A stretch of DNA of 64,000 bases from Pseudomonadota bacterium. Lineage in GTDB: Bacteria > Pseudomonadota > Alphaproteobacteria > Rhizobiales > Xanthobacteraceae. Made by a program: the position numbers and the translations under genes. Every line of letters begins with the position of its first letter. Position 1 is the stretch's first letter. The DNA lies in assembly GCA_023386885.1 (NCBI GenBank), contig JAEWIX010000042.1:1-64000 (forward strand), read 5' to 3'. Shown here one piece after another: positions 36,275-45,585 of the stretch. The notes beneath the pieces are model-generated. The model saw only the letters and a program-made list of their open reading frames with translations. It did not search any database and was not told the DNA's origin.

Positions 36275-36763
36275 TTACTTCACGCGGCGAAGCGCAGGGC
36301 GCTCGCCTTCGAGTGCGGCTTTCATGTGGGCGCGGGCACGGGCAAGTCGTGACATCACCGTCCCGATAGGCACGCCCTGAATGTCAGCGATCTCGCGATA
36401 ACTCAGACCTTCCAGCGTCACCAGCAGCAGCACGGCACGTTGATCTTCCACCAGTGTCGCCAACGCGCGAGCAATGTCGCGGCCCTCGGCCTCGGTGCCG
36501 CTGGCGCCGGCCGCGGCGTCTTGCAGCGGCGCAAAGGAGGGCTTGCGCGCCAGCGAACGGCGGCGATTGCGATTGAGATTGGTGAGGATAGTGTAGAGCC
36601 AACTCCGGAGATCGCCGCCGATGAACAGCCGCTCCGAGCGCAATGCGCGCATCAGGGTATCCTGCACCAGATCGTCGGCGATATCGGCGTCGCGTGTCAG
36701 CGCCCGCGCGTAGCGGCGCAGCGCCGGGATCATGGCTTCGACATTGTCACGAAATGTGTTCAT
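36275..36763 (-). CDS. ECF-family RNA polymerase sigma factor
   Basis: A 162-residue sigma factor with region 2 (YARALTRDADIADDLVQDTLMRAL) and region 4 (LLVTLEGLSYREIADIQGVPIGTVMSRLARAR). ATG 36763 gives MNTFRDNVEAMIPALRRYAR; the frame extends to 36853, but that part lacks sigma-like character. The co-directional anti-sigma gene follows at once. The sigma is of the short, two-domain type, unlike the ECF41 protein at 21192-22085. I could not identify its own promoter motif in the 230-bp upstream region with confidence. Confidence 0.92.
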   Translation of the reverse strand: MNTFRDNVEAMIPALRRYARALTRDADIADDLVQDTLMRALRSERLFIGGDLRSWLYTILTNLNRNRRRSLARKPSFAPLQDAAAGASGTEAEGRDIARALATLVEDQRAVLLLVTLEGLSYREIADIQGVPIGTVMSRLARARAHMKAALEGERPALRRVK

Positions 36764-36997
36764 CGCCGTGTTGTCATGTCCGCGCATCCGAAAACGCGTC
36801 GGGAGGTTACGCGCTGGGCAATGCCGTTTGGCTATAGCAGGCCCCACGCCCATGCCGATAGAACACCGATCCCGTGCGGCTATTCCGGCCGTTAACTTTT
36901 TCGCCCCGAAACAGCGCGTTTTCGGGTCATTTTAGGCTTTGCCAAGCCCCGGCGCTGGTGTACCCGGAAGGGCTGGCAATCGGCCGGCACTGGATCG

Positions 36998-37828
36998 ATG
37001 GGACATGGAATGGGACAGAATTCAGGCCTGATGCAGGGCAAGCGCGGGATCATCCTCGGCGTCGCCAACAACCGTTCGATCGCCTGGGGCATCGCCAAGG
37101 CCTGCCGAGTGCAGGGGGCCGAGATTGCGCTCACCTGGCAGGGCGATGCGTTGAAGAAGCGGGTCGAGCCGCTGGCTGCGGAACTGGGCGGCATCCTGCT
37201 CGGCCACTGCGACGTCACCGACCCCGCGACCATCGACGCGGTGTTCGATGAAGCCAGAAAGCAGTGGGGCAAGATCGACTTCGTCGTTCACGCCATCGCG
37301 TTTTCCGACAAGGACGAACTCGACGGCCGTTACATCGAGACCACCGCCGACAACTTCAGCAAGACCATGCTGATCTCGTGCTATTCGCTGACCGCTGTCG
37401 CGCAGCGCGCCGAGAAGCTGATGACCGACGGCGGCTCGATCCTGACGCTGACCTACTACGGCGCTGAGAAGTGGATGCCGCACTACAACGTCATGGGCGT
37501 GGCGAAGGCGGCGCTGGAGGCCAGCGTGCGTTATCTGGCCGCCGACCTCGGCGAGAAGAACATTCGCGTCAATGCACTGTCGGCCGGGCCGATCAAGACG
37601 CTGGCGGCATCGGGCATCGGCGATTTCCGCTACATTCTGAAGTGGAACGAATACAACGCGCCGATGCGTCGTACCGTGACTATCGAGGAGGTCGGCGACA
37701 GCGCGATGTATTTCCTTTCAAACTTATCGCGCGGCGTCACCGGCGAAGTGCATCACGTCGATTCCGGTTATCATGTCGTTGGTATGAAGCGCCCCGATGC
37801 ACCCGACATTTCGCTGGCAAAAGAATAG
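36998..37828 (+). CDS. fabI: Enoyl-ACP reductase FabI (NADH)
   Basis: Reduces enoyl-ACP in the last step of each type II fatty acid elongation cycle; cytoplasmic, 276 residues. The NADH-binding LGVANNRSIAWGIAKA and the catalytic tyrosine region LTYYGAEKWMPHYNVMGVAKAALE (Tyr-x6-Lys) are both present. RGVTGEVHHVDSGYHVVG is the FabI C-terminal motif. ATG 36998 is used; ATG 37010 or the one encoding LMQGKRG are alternatives. The histidine phosphatase gene follows 75 bp downstream in the same direction. Confidence 0.95.
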   Translation: MGHGMGQNSGLMQGKRGIILGVANNRSIAWGIAKACRVQGAEIALTWQGDALKKRVEPLAAELGGILLGHCDVTDPATIDAVFDEARKQWGKIDFVVHAIAFSDKDELDGRYIETTADNFSKTMLISCYSLTAVAQRAEKLMTDGGSILTLTYYGAEKWMPHYNVMGVAKAALEASVRYLAADLGEKNIRVNALSAGPIKTLAASGIGDFRYILKWNEYNAPMRRTVTIEEVGDSAMYFLSNLSRGVTGEVHHVDSGYHVVGMKRPDAPDISLAKE

Positions 37829-37903
37829 AGTTGAGCAAATGGCTGGAACCAGTTCAGCCATAACCGATAACCAGCGACAGGCTGCAATCCATAAACTTTG
37901 AGT

Positions 37904-38506
37904 ATGATGTCCCCACGTACCATCTATTTCATCCGTCACGGCGAGACGGAGTGGAACGCCGCCGGCCGCTTTCAGGGCAGCAAGGATATTCCGCTCAACG
38001 ATCTCGGGCGTGAACAGGCCGCTCATGCCGGCGGCATCCTGAGCGATCTGATTACCCGCGCCGGTCAGTTTCTTGACAAGCTCGCCTTCGTTGCCAGTCC
38101 GTTGGAGCGGGCACGCCACACCATGGAACTGGTGCGGGAGCAGCTTGCCTTGCCGCCGGACGGATTCGCGCTGGACGATCGTCTGCGTGAGATCGGCTAT
38201 GGTCACTGGGAAGGTTCGACCTTGCCGGAGATGCGGACTTCGCACCCCGATCTGTTCGCCGAGCGCGAGCGCGACAAATGGGGTGTATCGCCGCCGGGCG
38301 GCGAAAGCTACGCCTCGGTGACCTTGCGGATGCGCGACTGGTATGACTCGCTGTTGAGCGACACGGTGGCCGTGTCCCACGGCGGCACCGCGCGGGCGCT
38401 GATGGTGGCAGTCGGGGTCGCGACCCCCGCCAGCGCAGCGGACCTGACGATCGAGCAGGGCGCGGTCTATGTCTTCAGCGGCGGGCAACTGGCGAAGTAC
38501 AGCTAA
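37904..38506 (+). CDS. Histidine phosphatase family protein
   Basis: A 200-residue phosphoglycerate-mutase-like phosphatase. The catalytic histidine lies in the RHGE motif (11-14, FIRHGETEWN) and the second histidine in AVSHGGTARAL. E-x-x-Y region: REIGYGHWEGSTLPEM. Closest in style to broad phosphatases of the CobC/GpmB type, so the substrate is open. ATG 37904 or 37907 is the start; a TTG at 37898 is also in frame. It lies between fabI and aroC, all on the plus strand. Confidence 0.9.
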   Translation: MMSPRTIYFIRHGETEWNAAGRFQGSKDIPLNDLGREQAAHAGGILSDLITRAGQFLDKLAFVASPLERARHTMELVREQLALPPDGFALDDRLREIGYGHWEGSTLPEMRTSHPDLFAERERDKWGVSPPGGESYASVTLRMRDWYDSLLSDTVAVSHGGTARALMVAVGVATPASAADLTIEQGAVYVFSGGQLAKYS

Positions 38507-38598
38507 GGCGGGGATGGACGGTCAGTTGCGGTAATGTTGCGATTTTCACAACATGCCGCTACGACGTGTAGCGAAATTCGCTACTTTGAGACGGGTGC

Positions 38599-39684
38599 AT
38601 GTCCCACAACACCTTCGGCCATTTGTTCCGCGTCACCACCTTCGGCGAGAGCCATGGGGTCGCGATCGGCTGCGTGGTCGACGGCTGTCCGCCGCTGATC
38701 CCGCTCGCGGCCGAGGACATTCAACAGGACCTCGACCGTCGCCGGCCTGGTCAATCGCGCTTCACCACGCAGCGGCAGGAGGCGGATCAGGTGAAAATCC
38801 TGTCCGGCGTGATGGCACATCCCGAGAGCGGCGTGCAGGTGACGACCGGTACCCCGATTGCGCTTCTGATCGAGAACACGGACCAGCGCTCGAAGGATTA
38901 TTCCGACATCAAGGACAAGTATCGTCCCGGCCATGCCGACTTCACCTACGAGGCGAAATACGGAATTCGCGATTATCGCGGCGGCGGCCGCTCCTCCGCG
39001 CGCGAGACGGCGAGCCGCGTCGCTGCCGGTGCGGTCGCGCGCAGGGTCATTCCCAATGTGACGGTGCGTGCGGCGCTGGTGCAGATGGGGCCGCACAAGA
39101 TCGACCGCGAGAAGTGGGATTGGGATGAAGTCGCGCGCAATCCGTTCTTCTGCCCCGACAAGGACAAGGCCGCGTTCTTCGAAGGTTATCTCGATGGCAT
39201 CCGCAAGAGCGGCTCCTCCATCGGCGCGGTGATCGAGGTGGTGGCCGAAGGCCTGCCGGCGGGGCTAGGCGCGCCGATCTACGGCAAGCTCGACAGCGAT
39301 ATCGCCGCCGCGATGATGAGCATCAACGCGGTGAAGGGTGTCGAAATCGGCGAGGGCTTCAATGCCGCCGCGCTGTCCGGCGAGGAGAACGCCGACGAAA
39401 TGCGAATGGGTAACAATGGCCCTGCCTTTCTGTCCAATCATGCCGGCGGCATCCTCGGTGGCATCTCGACCGGACAACCGGTGGTGGCTCGCTTCGCGGT
39501 GAAGCCCACGTCCTCGATCCTGTCGCCGCGACGGACCATCGATCGCAGCGGTGTCGACACCGATATCCTGACCAAGGGCCGCCACGATCCCTGCGTCGGC
39601 ATTCGTGCAGTGCCGGTCGGTGAGGCGATGATGGCTTGCGTATTGGCGGATCACCTGTTGCGCCATCGCGGGCAGGTCGGTTAG
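38599..39684 (+). CDS. aroC: Chorismate synthase AroC
   Basis: Last step of the shikimate pathway: converts 5-enolpyruvylshikimate 3-phosphate to chorismate with reduced FMN; cytoplasmic, 361 residues, the usual length. The three family signatures are present: GESHGVAIGCVVDGCPP near residue 16, YGIRDYRGGGRSSARETASR around 120-140, and RSGVDTDILTKGRHDPC near the end. The first adenylate cyclase gene begins 8 bp after its stop, suggesting read-through transcription. Confidence 0.98.
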   Translation: MSHNTFGHLFRVTTFGESHGVAIGCVVDGCPPLIPLAAEDIQQDLDRRRPGQSRFTTQRQEADQVKILSGVMAHPESGVQVTTGTPIALLIENTDQRSKDYSDIKDKYRPGHADFTYEAKYGIRDYRGGGRSSARETASRVAAGAVARRVIPNVTVRAALVQMGPHKIDREKWDWDEVARNPFFCPDKDKAAFFEGYLDGIRKSGSSIGAVIEVVAEGLPAGLGAPIYGKLDSDIAAAMMSINAVKGVEIGEGFNAAALSGEENADEMRMGNNGPAFLSNHAGGILGGISTGQPVVARFAVKPTSSILSPRRTIDRSGVDTDILTKGRHDPCVGIRAVPVGEAMMACVLADHLLRHRGQVG

Positions 39685-39692
39685 CGCCACCG

Positions 39693-40889
39693 ATGCAAGC
39701 CGGTCGTCTCCAAAGCGTGATGGACTGGTTGATAGAAGGAGCGCGATCGGCACCGCAGGTTGGCTCGTTCGTCACCGAGAGTTGTGAACGTATCGTCGCC
39801 TGCGGCATTCCGATCTGGCGGGTTGGCGTGTTCGTCAGCACTCTACATCCGACTATGTCGGGCCGCGGTTTCATTTGGCGTCAGGGGTCCGGCGTGACGA
39901 TGACCGCTGCACCTTATGGGATCGAGGAATCCGACGATTACCTTTCGAGTCCGATCGCGGGGGTCTACGACACGGGTAGAGAAGTGCGACGGCGTCTGCG
40001 CGACGCTGACGACATTGGCAACTCATCTTTCCTGGCTTCGATGCGAGCTGAGGGTGTTACCGACTACCTGGCGTTGCCGGTAACCTTCTCGGACGGTCAG
40101 CGCGAGGCCCTGAGCTGGTCGACCCGGCGCGAAGGCGGTTTCACGGATGTCGATCTTGATGAGTTGAGGGCTATTCATGCCCCGCTGTCGCGCATGATCG
40201 AAATCTTTTTGTTGCGACGGACTGCGGCGGGATTGCTTGATAATTATGTAGGATCGCGCGCCGGCCAGCGCATCCTTGCCGGACAAATCCGTCGGGGCCA
40301 TACCGAAACCATGCGGGCGGTGATCTGGCTGTCGGATTTGCGCGGCTTCACGCCGCTATCAGACCGCCTGCCGCCTGATGCGATCGTCGAGTTGCTCAAT
40401 CGGTATTTCGATTGTCAGGTCGAGCCGATCCGCGAGCAGGGCGGCGAAGTTCTGAAGTTCATGGGTGATGGTCTGCTTGCGGTGTTTCCCGTTGTCGAAG
40501 ACGGTTCGGATCTGCCGGCTGTCTGTCAGGCCGTCTTGCGGGCGGCCCGAGCCAGTCGCGCCAATGTCGCAGCGATGGAATATATGATCGGTGACGAGGT
40601 GCTCCGTGGCTTTCGCTTCGGACTGGCACTGCATGTCGGCGAGGTGCTTTACGGCAATATCGGTGGCGGCAGCCGGCTGGATTTCACTTGCATCGGCCCT
40701 GCCATCAATCTGGCAGCGCGATTGGAAAAGATGGCAGGCCAACTCAACCGAACGGTCGTCGCCTCGTCTGCGTTTGTCGGCCCCTTCACCGAGGGCTGGA
40801 CCGATCTCGGCGAGTTTCCCATCGCGGGCTTTCGCTCCTCTGAACGTGTCCATGGTTTGATCGATGAGACGCCATTGGAGCGCGGCTAA
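39693..40889 (+). CDS. Class III adenylate cyclase, first of a tandem pair
   Basis: A 398-residue protein. The C-terminal cyclase domain starts near IRRGHTETMRAVIWLSDLRG (metal aspartate in SDLRGF). It then has LKFMGDG (substrate lysine and second metal aspartate) and LDFTCIGPAINLAARLEK (adenine-selecting aspartate, transition-state Asn and Arg). All catalytic residues are present, so it should make cAMP. The N-terminal 195 residues are a soluble domain (CGIPIWRVGVFVSTLHP) without membrane spans. ATG 39693 is 8 bp after aroC; ATG 39720 is an alternative. It is a clear paralogue of the next gene. Confidence 0.9.
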   Translation: MQAGRLQSVMDWLIEGARSAPQVGSFVTESCERIVACGIPIWRVGVFVSTLHPTMSGRGFIWRQGSGVTMTAAPYGIEESDDYLSSPIAGVYDTGREVRRRLRDADDIGNSSFLASMRAEGVTDYLALPVTFSDGQREALSWSTRREGGFTDVDLDELRAIHAPLSRMIEIFLLRRTAAGLLDNYVGSRAGQRILAGQIRRGHTETMRAVIWLSDLRGFTPLSDRLPPDAIVELLNRYFDCQVEPIREQGGEVLKFMGDGLLAVFPVVEDGSDLPAVCQAVLRAARASRANVAAMEYMIGDEVLRGFRFGLALHVGEVLYGNIGGGSRLDFTCIGPAINLAARLEKMAGQLNRTVVASSAFVGPFTEGWTDLGEFPIAGFRSSERVHGLIDETPLERG

Positions 40890-40903
40890 GGGCTGGATAC
40901 GAC

Positions 40904-42148
40904 GTGGCGCAGCCGCTATCGATGGATGTGCCAGCATATCGGATGAATGACATGCAGGTCGAAAATCTGAAGGAAATTGCCACTTGGGTGTCGGCCGGCG
41001 AGCGCAATGGCGTGCCGCCGGAAGTTATGATGCAGCAGTTGTGCGAACGTCTGGTTGATGCCGGTGTTGCGCTCTGGCGGGTCGGCGTCTTTGTCCGCAC
41101 ATTGCATCCGCAGATGTTCGGTCAGAGCTTCACGTGGCGGCGCGGCAAGGATGTCACCGTCTATGCGGCGCCCTATGGCATCGAGGAGAGCGAGGACTTC
41201 CTCAATAGTCCGCTGCGGATGGTTTACACGGTGGGAGAGGAAGTTCGGCGGCGCGAATCCGAAATTCACGCCGATACCATGTCGAGCTTTTTCGTCGATG
41301 CCCGCGCCGAACGCATGACCGATTATATCGCTATGCCGTTGAGGTTCCTCAGCGGTGCGATCCATGCGGTGAGCTGGACGACCACGGCGCCGGGCGGTTT
41401 TACCGATTCGGAGATCGAGGCGTTACGTGCGCTGATGGCGCCGATCGCGCGTGTCATCGAGATCATTCATCTCGAGCGTACCGCGACAGCGCTGCTCGAT
41501 ACCTATGTCGGTAACCGCGCCGGTCAGCGGATTCTTGCCGGGCAGATCAGGCGCGGCCACACCGAAACGATGTCAGCGGCGATCTGGTTGTCGGATTTGC
41601 GCGGCTTCACACGGTTGTCGGACACGCTGCCGCCAAGTGCCGTTGTCGACGTGCTCAACCTGTATTTCGATTGTCAGGTCGATCCCATCGCCGAACACGG
41701 CGGTGAGGTGTTGAAGTTCATGGGCGATGGCTTGCTCGCGGTATTTCCCATTGCCCAGGCCGGCGCGGATGCCGCGGAGGTCTGCGGTCGTGTGCTGGCG
41801 GCGGCGCGGGCCAGCCGTGAACGCGTCGCGGCGATGAGTTTCCGCCATGGCGGCGTTTCCTTCGACAAGTTCCGCTTCGGGCTGGCGCTGCATGTCGGCG
41901 AGGTGTTGTACGGCAATATCGGCGGCGGTCATCGGCTCGACTTCACCTGCATCGGTCCCGCGGTCAATCTCGCGGCGCGGCTGGAAAAGATTGCGAGCGA
42001 TCTCAATCGCACCATTGTCGCCTCGGAGGGGTTTGCCGCTGCCGCGCCGGAGAGCTGGATCAACCTCGGCGAATTTCCCATCGCCGGTTTTCGTCGCGCC
42101 GAGCGCGTCTACGGGCTCACCGACGAGGCTCTGCCGCCGCGGGGTTAG
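40904..42148 (+). CDS. Class III adenylate cyclase, second of a tandem pair
   Basis: A 414-residue paralogue of the preceding protein, alike over its whole length (for example WRVGVF..TLHP in the N-terminal domain and IRRGHTET..IWLSDLRGFT in the cyclase domain). Catalytic residues: D231 and D275 for metal, K271 and D346 for adenine selection, N355 and R359 for the transition state. Fourteen bases separate it from the first copy. The shared N-terminal half (residues 20-195) has no membrane span and no domain I can name; it may be a sensor. The gene converges with clpS. Confidence 0.9.
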   Translation: MAQPLSMDVPAYRMNDMQVENLKEIATWVSAGERNGVPPEVMMQQLCERLVDAGVALWRVGVFVRTLHPQMFGQSFTWRRGKDVTVYAAPYGIEESEDFLNSPLRMVYTVGEEVRRRESEIHADTMSSFFVDARAERMTDYIAMPLRFLSGAIHAVSWTTTAPGGFTDSEIEALRALMAPIARVIEIIHLERTATALLDTYVGNRAGQRILAGQIRRGHTETMSAAIWLSDLRGFTRLSDTLPPSAVVDVLNLYFDCQVDPIAEHGGEVLKFMGDGLLAVFPIAQAGADAAEVCGRVLAAARASRERVAAMSFRHGGVSFDKFRFGLALHVGEVLYGNIGGGHRLDFTCIGPAVNLAARLEKIASDLNRTIVASEGFAAAAPESWINLGEFPIAGFRRAERVYGLTDEALPPRG

Positions 42149-42169
42149 GGTTGGTGGCGAGGCTTTACG

Positions 42170-42487
42170 CTATTCCTCCGGCTCGGTGGTAAAGAGCAGC
42201 GGATAACCTTTGGCGCGACCGGCATCGGTGGCGCGAGTGGCCTTGGTCTCGGCAACGTCCTTGGTAAACACCGCCACGACGCAGACGCCACGCTGATGCG
42301 CCGTCAGCATCACTTTATAGGCTTGGTCTTCGGTCATGCGGAATTCCGCCTTGAGCACACTCACCACGAAATCCCGCGGCGTGTAGTGGTCGTTGACGAG
42401 GATCACCTTGTGCAGGCGCGGCCGCTCGGTCTTCGGTGCGGTCTTGGTTCGCGTTTTGCCGCGTGGTTTGATGACGGTATCGCCCAT
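42170..42487 (-). CDS. clpS: ATP-dependent Clp protease adaptor ClpS
   Basis: A 105-residue adaptor that delivers N-degron substrates to ClpAP. The conserved VILVNDHYTPRDFVV (substrate pocket), the core AEFRMTEDQAYKVMLTAHQRG and the ClpA-contact region CVVAVFTKDVAETK are visible. ATG 42487 (MGDTVIKPRGKT) is preferred; longer open frames upstream are compositionally unlike ClpS. No clpA gene is adjacent: the downstream neighbour is the convergent cyclase gene, 21 bp away. Confidence 0.95.
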   Translation of the reverse strand: MGDTVIKPRGKTRTKTAPKTERPRLHKVILVNDHYTPRDFVVSVLKAEFRMTEDQAYKVMLTAHQRGVCVVAVFTKDVAETKATRATDAGRAKGYPLLFTTEPEE

Positions 42488-42582
42488 TGCGCGTTGCCAT
42501 GTGACCGTAAACCTGAAGATTAGCCCGGTTTTCTTGGCGGCGCGATGGCGGAACGGTGCGACCGTTATGGCCCGACAACGCG

Positions 42583-42608
42583 AAACGGCGGGCTTGCGCC
42601 CGCCGTTT
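42583..42608 (-). terminator. Hairpin terminator of the chemoreceptor gene
   Basis: AAACGGCGGGC (42583-42593) and GCCCGCCGTTT (42598-42608) form a perfect 11-bp stem with loop TTGC. It is 28 bp after the stop of the methyl-accepting chemotaxis gene (minus strand), with a short T-run only, and is 95 bp upstream of clpS. Confidence 0.7.
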
Positions 42609-42635
42609 GTCACTGCGATCCGTTTTCGGCGCAGC

Positions 42636-44318
42636 TTACGCGGCGCGGATGGTTTCGAGAAAATTGTGCACTTCGGACTGTAATCGGTGGCTTTCCATCG
42701 ATAGCGATTGCGCGGCCGCCAGTACCTGCGACGAAGCCGCACCGGCTTCGCCCGCACTGCGGTCGACCTCGGTGATGTTACTGGCGACGTTGCCGCAAAG
42801 ATCGGCGGCCTGCTGCACGTTGCGGGCAATCTCCTGCGTCGCAGCCCCCTGTTCCTCAACAGCTGCGGCGATGGTGGAGGAGATTTCCGACATCAGGTTG
42901 ATGGTGGTGCTGATCTCGTGGATGGTCGCCACGGAATCCTGCGTGGCGGCTTGCATCCCCGCGATTTGCGTGCCGATCTCGTCGGTCGCCTTGGCGGTCT
43001 GCGATGCCAACGCCTTGACCTCGGAGGCGACCACGGCAAAGCCGCGTCCGGCCTCGCCCGCGCGGGCGGCCTCGATGGTGGCGTTGAGCGCCAGCAGATT
43101 GGTCTGCTCGGCGACCGCGGTGATCAACTTGACGACATCACCGATGCGGGCGGCCGCCTGCGACAGTTGCTGAATGCTGGCGTCGGTCTTTTGCGCTTGA
43201 ACCACCGCGGTTTGCGCCACGCGGCTGGATTCCTGCACCTGGCGGCTGATCTCGTTGACCGATGACGTGATCTCCTCGGTGGCGGCGGCGGTGGACTGGA
43301 TGCTCTCGGAAACTTCGTGCGATGCGTTGGCGGTGGAGGTGGACAGCCGCCGTGTGGTGTCAGCGGTTCCGGTGAGCGCGGTTGCGGTCGCTTCCATCTC
43401 GTTCGAAGCCGACGACAGCGAGCCGATCATTTCGCCAACCATGGTTTCGAAACTCCGGGTCACTTTGTCCATGGTTTCGGCGCGACGCAGCTTGGCGTTG
43501 GCTTCGCCGGCGGCGGCCTCGTCCGCTTCCTTCTTGGCAATCAGCGCCGCCTTGAACAGGTGCAGGGTATCGGCGATCTCGCCGATCTCGGTGCGTTCCC
43601 CCCGATGCGGAATGTCGACGTCGAGATTGCCGGCCGTCAGTGCGTGCATAGGCTGGAGCACCGAGCCGATGCCGCGCGAGATATCGCGAACCACAAGGAC
43701 TGCGGCGACGAGCCCGAGCAGCACCATGCCGGACAATACGGCAAGCAGCACGCCGAAGGCCGTGGTGTAGGCACCTTCGGCATGCTGGCCGGATACGCTG
43801 GCTCCGTTGTCGTTGAGCGCCACGATCTTGGTCATCACGGCATCCATTTTGCGACCCGCCGGCGTGGCGCGGGTGGCGTTGACGGTGCGCGCCTGAGCGA
43901 CCTCATGCTTGCGGGCGTGGGCCACGACTTCGTCGGCGGCGGTGCGGAAGGTCTTCCATGTTTGCGAGAGTTCCCGATACAGCGCCGCTTCCTCGGGGGA
44001 GGTGATGCGCGGGGCGTAGGCCTTGTCGGCGGTCTCGTAGTCCCTGGCGCGGGCGTCCAGGTTGCGCTGGATATCGGCCATGAAGGCGTCGTCCGGTTCG
44101 GTCAGGTAATCGCGCAGCACGGCTCGATAGCGCGCCGACTGGACTCGAAGCTCACTGACGAGACGGATATTCGGCAACCAGTTGGTCTTGATGTCCTGGG
44201 CCGCGGTGTTGATCGCGCGCATCTCGATCACGGCGAAGGTGCCTATCGCGGTGAGTGCGAGCAACAGAACGGCAACCAGGGTGATCAATTTGGCCTTGAT
44301 GGAGAGTCGCGAAAGCAT
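42636..44318 (-). CDS. Methyl-accepting chemotaxis protein
   Basis: A 560-residue chemoreceptor. An N-terminal membrane segment (LITLVAVLLLALTAIGTFAV, about 10-30) is followed by a four-helix-bundle-type periplasmic sensor and a second membrane span near 190-215 (LLAVLSGMVLLGLVAAVLVV). A HAMP domain and the signalling domain come next, with the conserved tip NLLALNATIEAARAGEAGRG. ATG 44318 gives MLSRLSIKAKLITL with AAGGA upstream. The ligand is unknown. It is a lone receptor gene with no che genes nearby. Confidence 0.95.
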   Translation of the reverse strand: MLSRLSIKAKLITLVAVLLLALTAIGTFAVIEMRAINTAAQDIKTNWLPNIRLVSELRVQSARYRAVLRDYLTEPDDAFMADIQRNLDARARDYETADKAYAPRITSPEEAALYRELSQTWKTFRTAADEVVAHARKHEVAQARTVNATRATPAGRKMDAVMTKIVALNDNGASVSGQHAEGAYTTAFGVLLAVLSGMVLLGLVAAVLVVRDISRGIGSVLQPMHALTAGNLDVDIPHRGERTEIGEIADTLHLFKAALIAKKEADEAAAGEANAKLRRAETMDKVTRSFETMVGEMIGSLSSASNEMEATATALTGTADTTRRLSTSTANASHEVSESIQSTAAATEEITSSVNEISRQVQESSRVAQTAVVQAQKTDASIQQLSQAAARIGDVVKLITAVAEQTNLLALNATIEAARAGEAGRGFAVVASEVKALASQTAKATDEIGTQIAGMQAATQDSVATIHEISTTINLMSEISSTIAAAVEEQGAATQEIARNVQQAADLCGNVASNITEVDRSAGEAGAASSQVLAAAQSLSMESHRLQSEVHNFLETIRAA

Positions 44319-44631
44319 CTCGTCGTCCTTCGGATGATCGCGAGCGCATTGCCCGCGATGGGCGGCAGGCGCATGGATGTGCGTCGCCAAAACACATGGC
44401 GTTAGAACCGGCTTGGCGCTGTTGGGCTTTTTCCAGTCGGGGAGCCGGTCCCGTTTTCGGGAGCGGGCTCACCATTGGTTGTAAAATATCGCGGTAAAGT
44501 CTTGGTAAATGGGTTCCCAACGGCGGCAAGGCACTGATTGCGCTGGCGTTGCACTCAATTTCCACGCCAGCCCGGCCTTGCGGATTTGCGGCGCTGTGGC
44601 ACCATTGCCGAGGGGGCGACGGGAGGCCGCG

Positions 44632-45471
44632 ATGCGCTGGTACGTCTCGATCGGAATACTGCTGGTCATTGGCGCCATGGCAGGTGAGGTGGCCGTCAAT
44701 GCCACCCCGCAGGCCCCGCCACGTGTCGCTCAGGCCAAGCCAACCGATGTCACCGTCGATGTCGAACTGGTGCTGGCGGTGGATGTTTCCTATTCGATGG
44801 ATATCGAGGAATTGACGGTGCAGCGCGAAGGCTACGCGCAAGCCATCGTCTCAAAGGAATTTCTCGGGGCGCTGAAGGCGGGGCCGACCGGCAAAGTCGC
44901 CATCACCTATTTCGAATGGGCAGCCTCGACCGATCAGAAACTGATCATTCCGTGGCGCATCATCGATGGGCCGGAATCGGCCGACGCAGTCGCCGCCGAG
45001 ATCATGAAAACACCGGTGCGTCGTGCGTCGCGCACCTCGATTTCGGGCGCGATCAATTTTGCGATGCCGTTGTTTGAACAGAACCAGTATCGCGGCATTC
45101 GTCGTGTCATCGATATTTCCGGGGACGGACCCAACAATAACGGCATCCCGGTGACGGTCGCGCGCGATGCAGCATTGGAGAAGGGCATCGTGATCAACGG
45201 TCTGCCGATCATGGTGAAGGCGCCGAGCTACTCCACGATGGATATCGAGAATCTCGATTATTATTACGAAGACTGCGTCATCGGCGGTCCCGGCTCGTTC
45301 GTGGTGCCGATTAAAAATCGCGAAAGGTTTCGCGAGGCGATCCACACCAAGCTGGTGATGGAGGTGGCGGGCCGCGTACCGGAGCGCCGCGTCGTTCCTG
45401 CTGCGACCAAGGAACCGCGGGTCAGTTGCATGATCGGCGAGAAGATCTGGCAGGACCGGTGGGGGCGATGA
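44632..45471 (+). CDS. DUF1194 family exported protein (VWA-like)
   Basis: A 279-residue protein with an N-terminal signal or signal anchor (MRWYVSIGILLVIGAMAGEV). The mature domain begins VDVELVLAVDVSYSMD, a von Willebrand A-type metal-binding motif (D-x-S-x-S), and continues with DISGDGPNNNG. This matches DUF1194. It is likely periplasmic or membrane-anchored; the function is unknown, perhaps in protein interactions. ATG 44632 is chosen because the signal sequence starts there; the frame is open upstream. It is divergent from the chemoreceptor gene. Confidence 0.85.
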   Translation: MRWYVSIGILLVIGAMAGEVAVNATPQAPPRVAQAKPTDVTVDVELVLAVDVSYSMDIEELTVQREGYAQAIVSKEFLGALKAGPTGKVAITYFEWAASTDQKLIIPWRIIDGPESADAVAAEIMKTPVRRASRTSISGAINFAMPLFEQNQYRGIRRVIDISGDGPNNNGIPVTVARDAALEKGIVINGLPIMVKAPSYSTMDIENLDYYYEDCVIGGPGSFVVPIKNRERFREAIHTKLVMEVAGRVPERRVVPAATKEPRVSCMIGEKIWQDRWGR

Positions 45472-45585
45472 GGTGAAAGGCGGGCGCGCACGTACTTCGG
45501 CATGGCTGAAAGGAATCCGGCCATGCCGAAAGTGAAATGACGAACCGTTCGCACGTCATTCATCGCTGTAGATGACCGGAGTGCC

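Noticed and set aside
39693..42148. The tandem cyclases as guanylate cyclases
   Set aside because: The lysine (LKFMGDG) and aspartate (LDFTC) that select adenine are present in both copies, which supports cAMP rather than cGMP.
42170..42859. A 229-residue form of ClpS starting at 42859
   Set aside because: The upstream part is arginine-rich and unlike ClpS; ATG 42487 gives the normal length of about 105 residues. The longer frame also overlaps the end of the chemoreceptor gene by about 220 bp.
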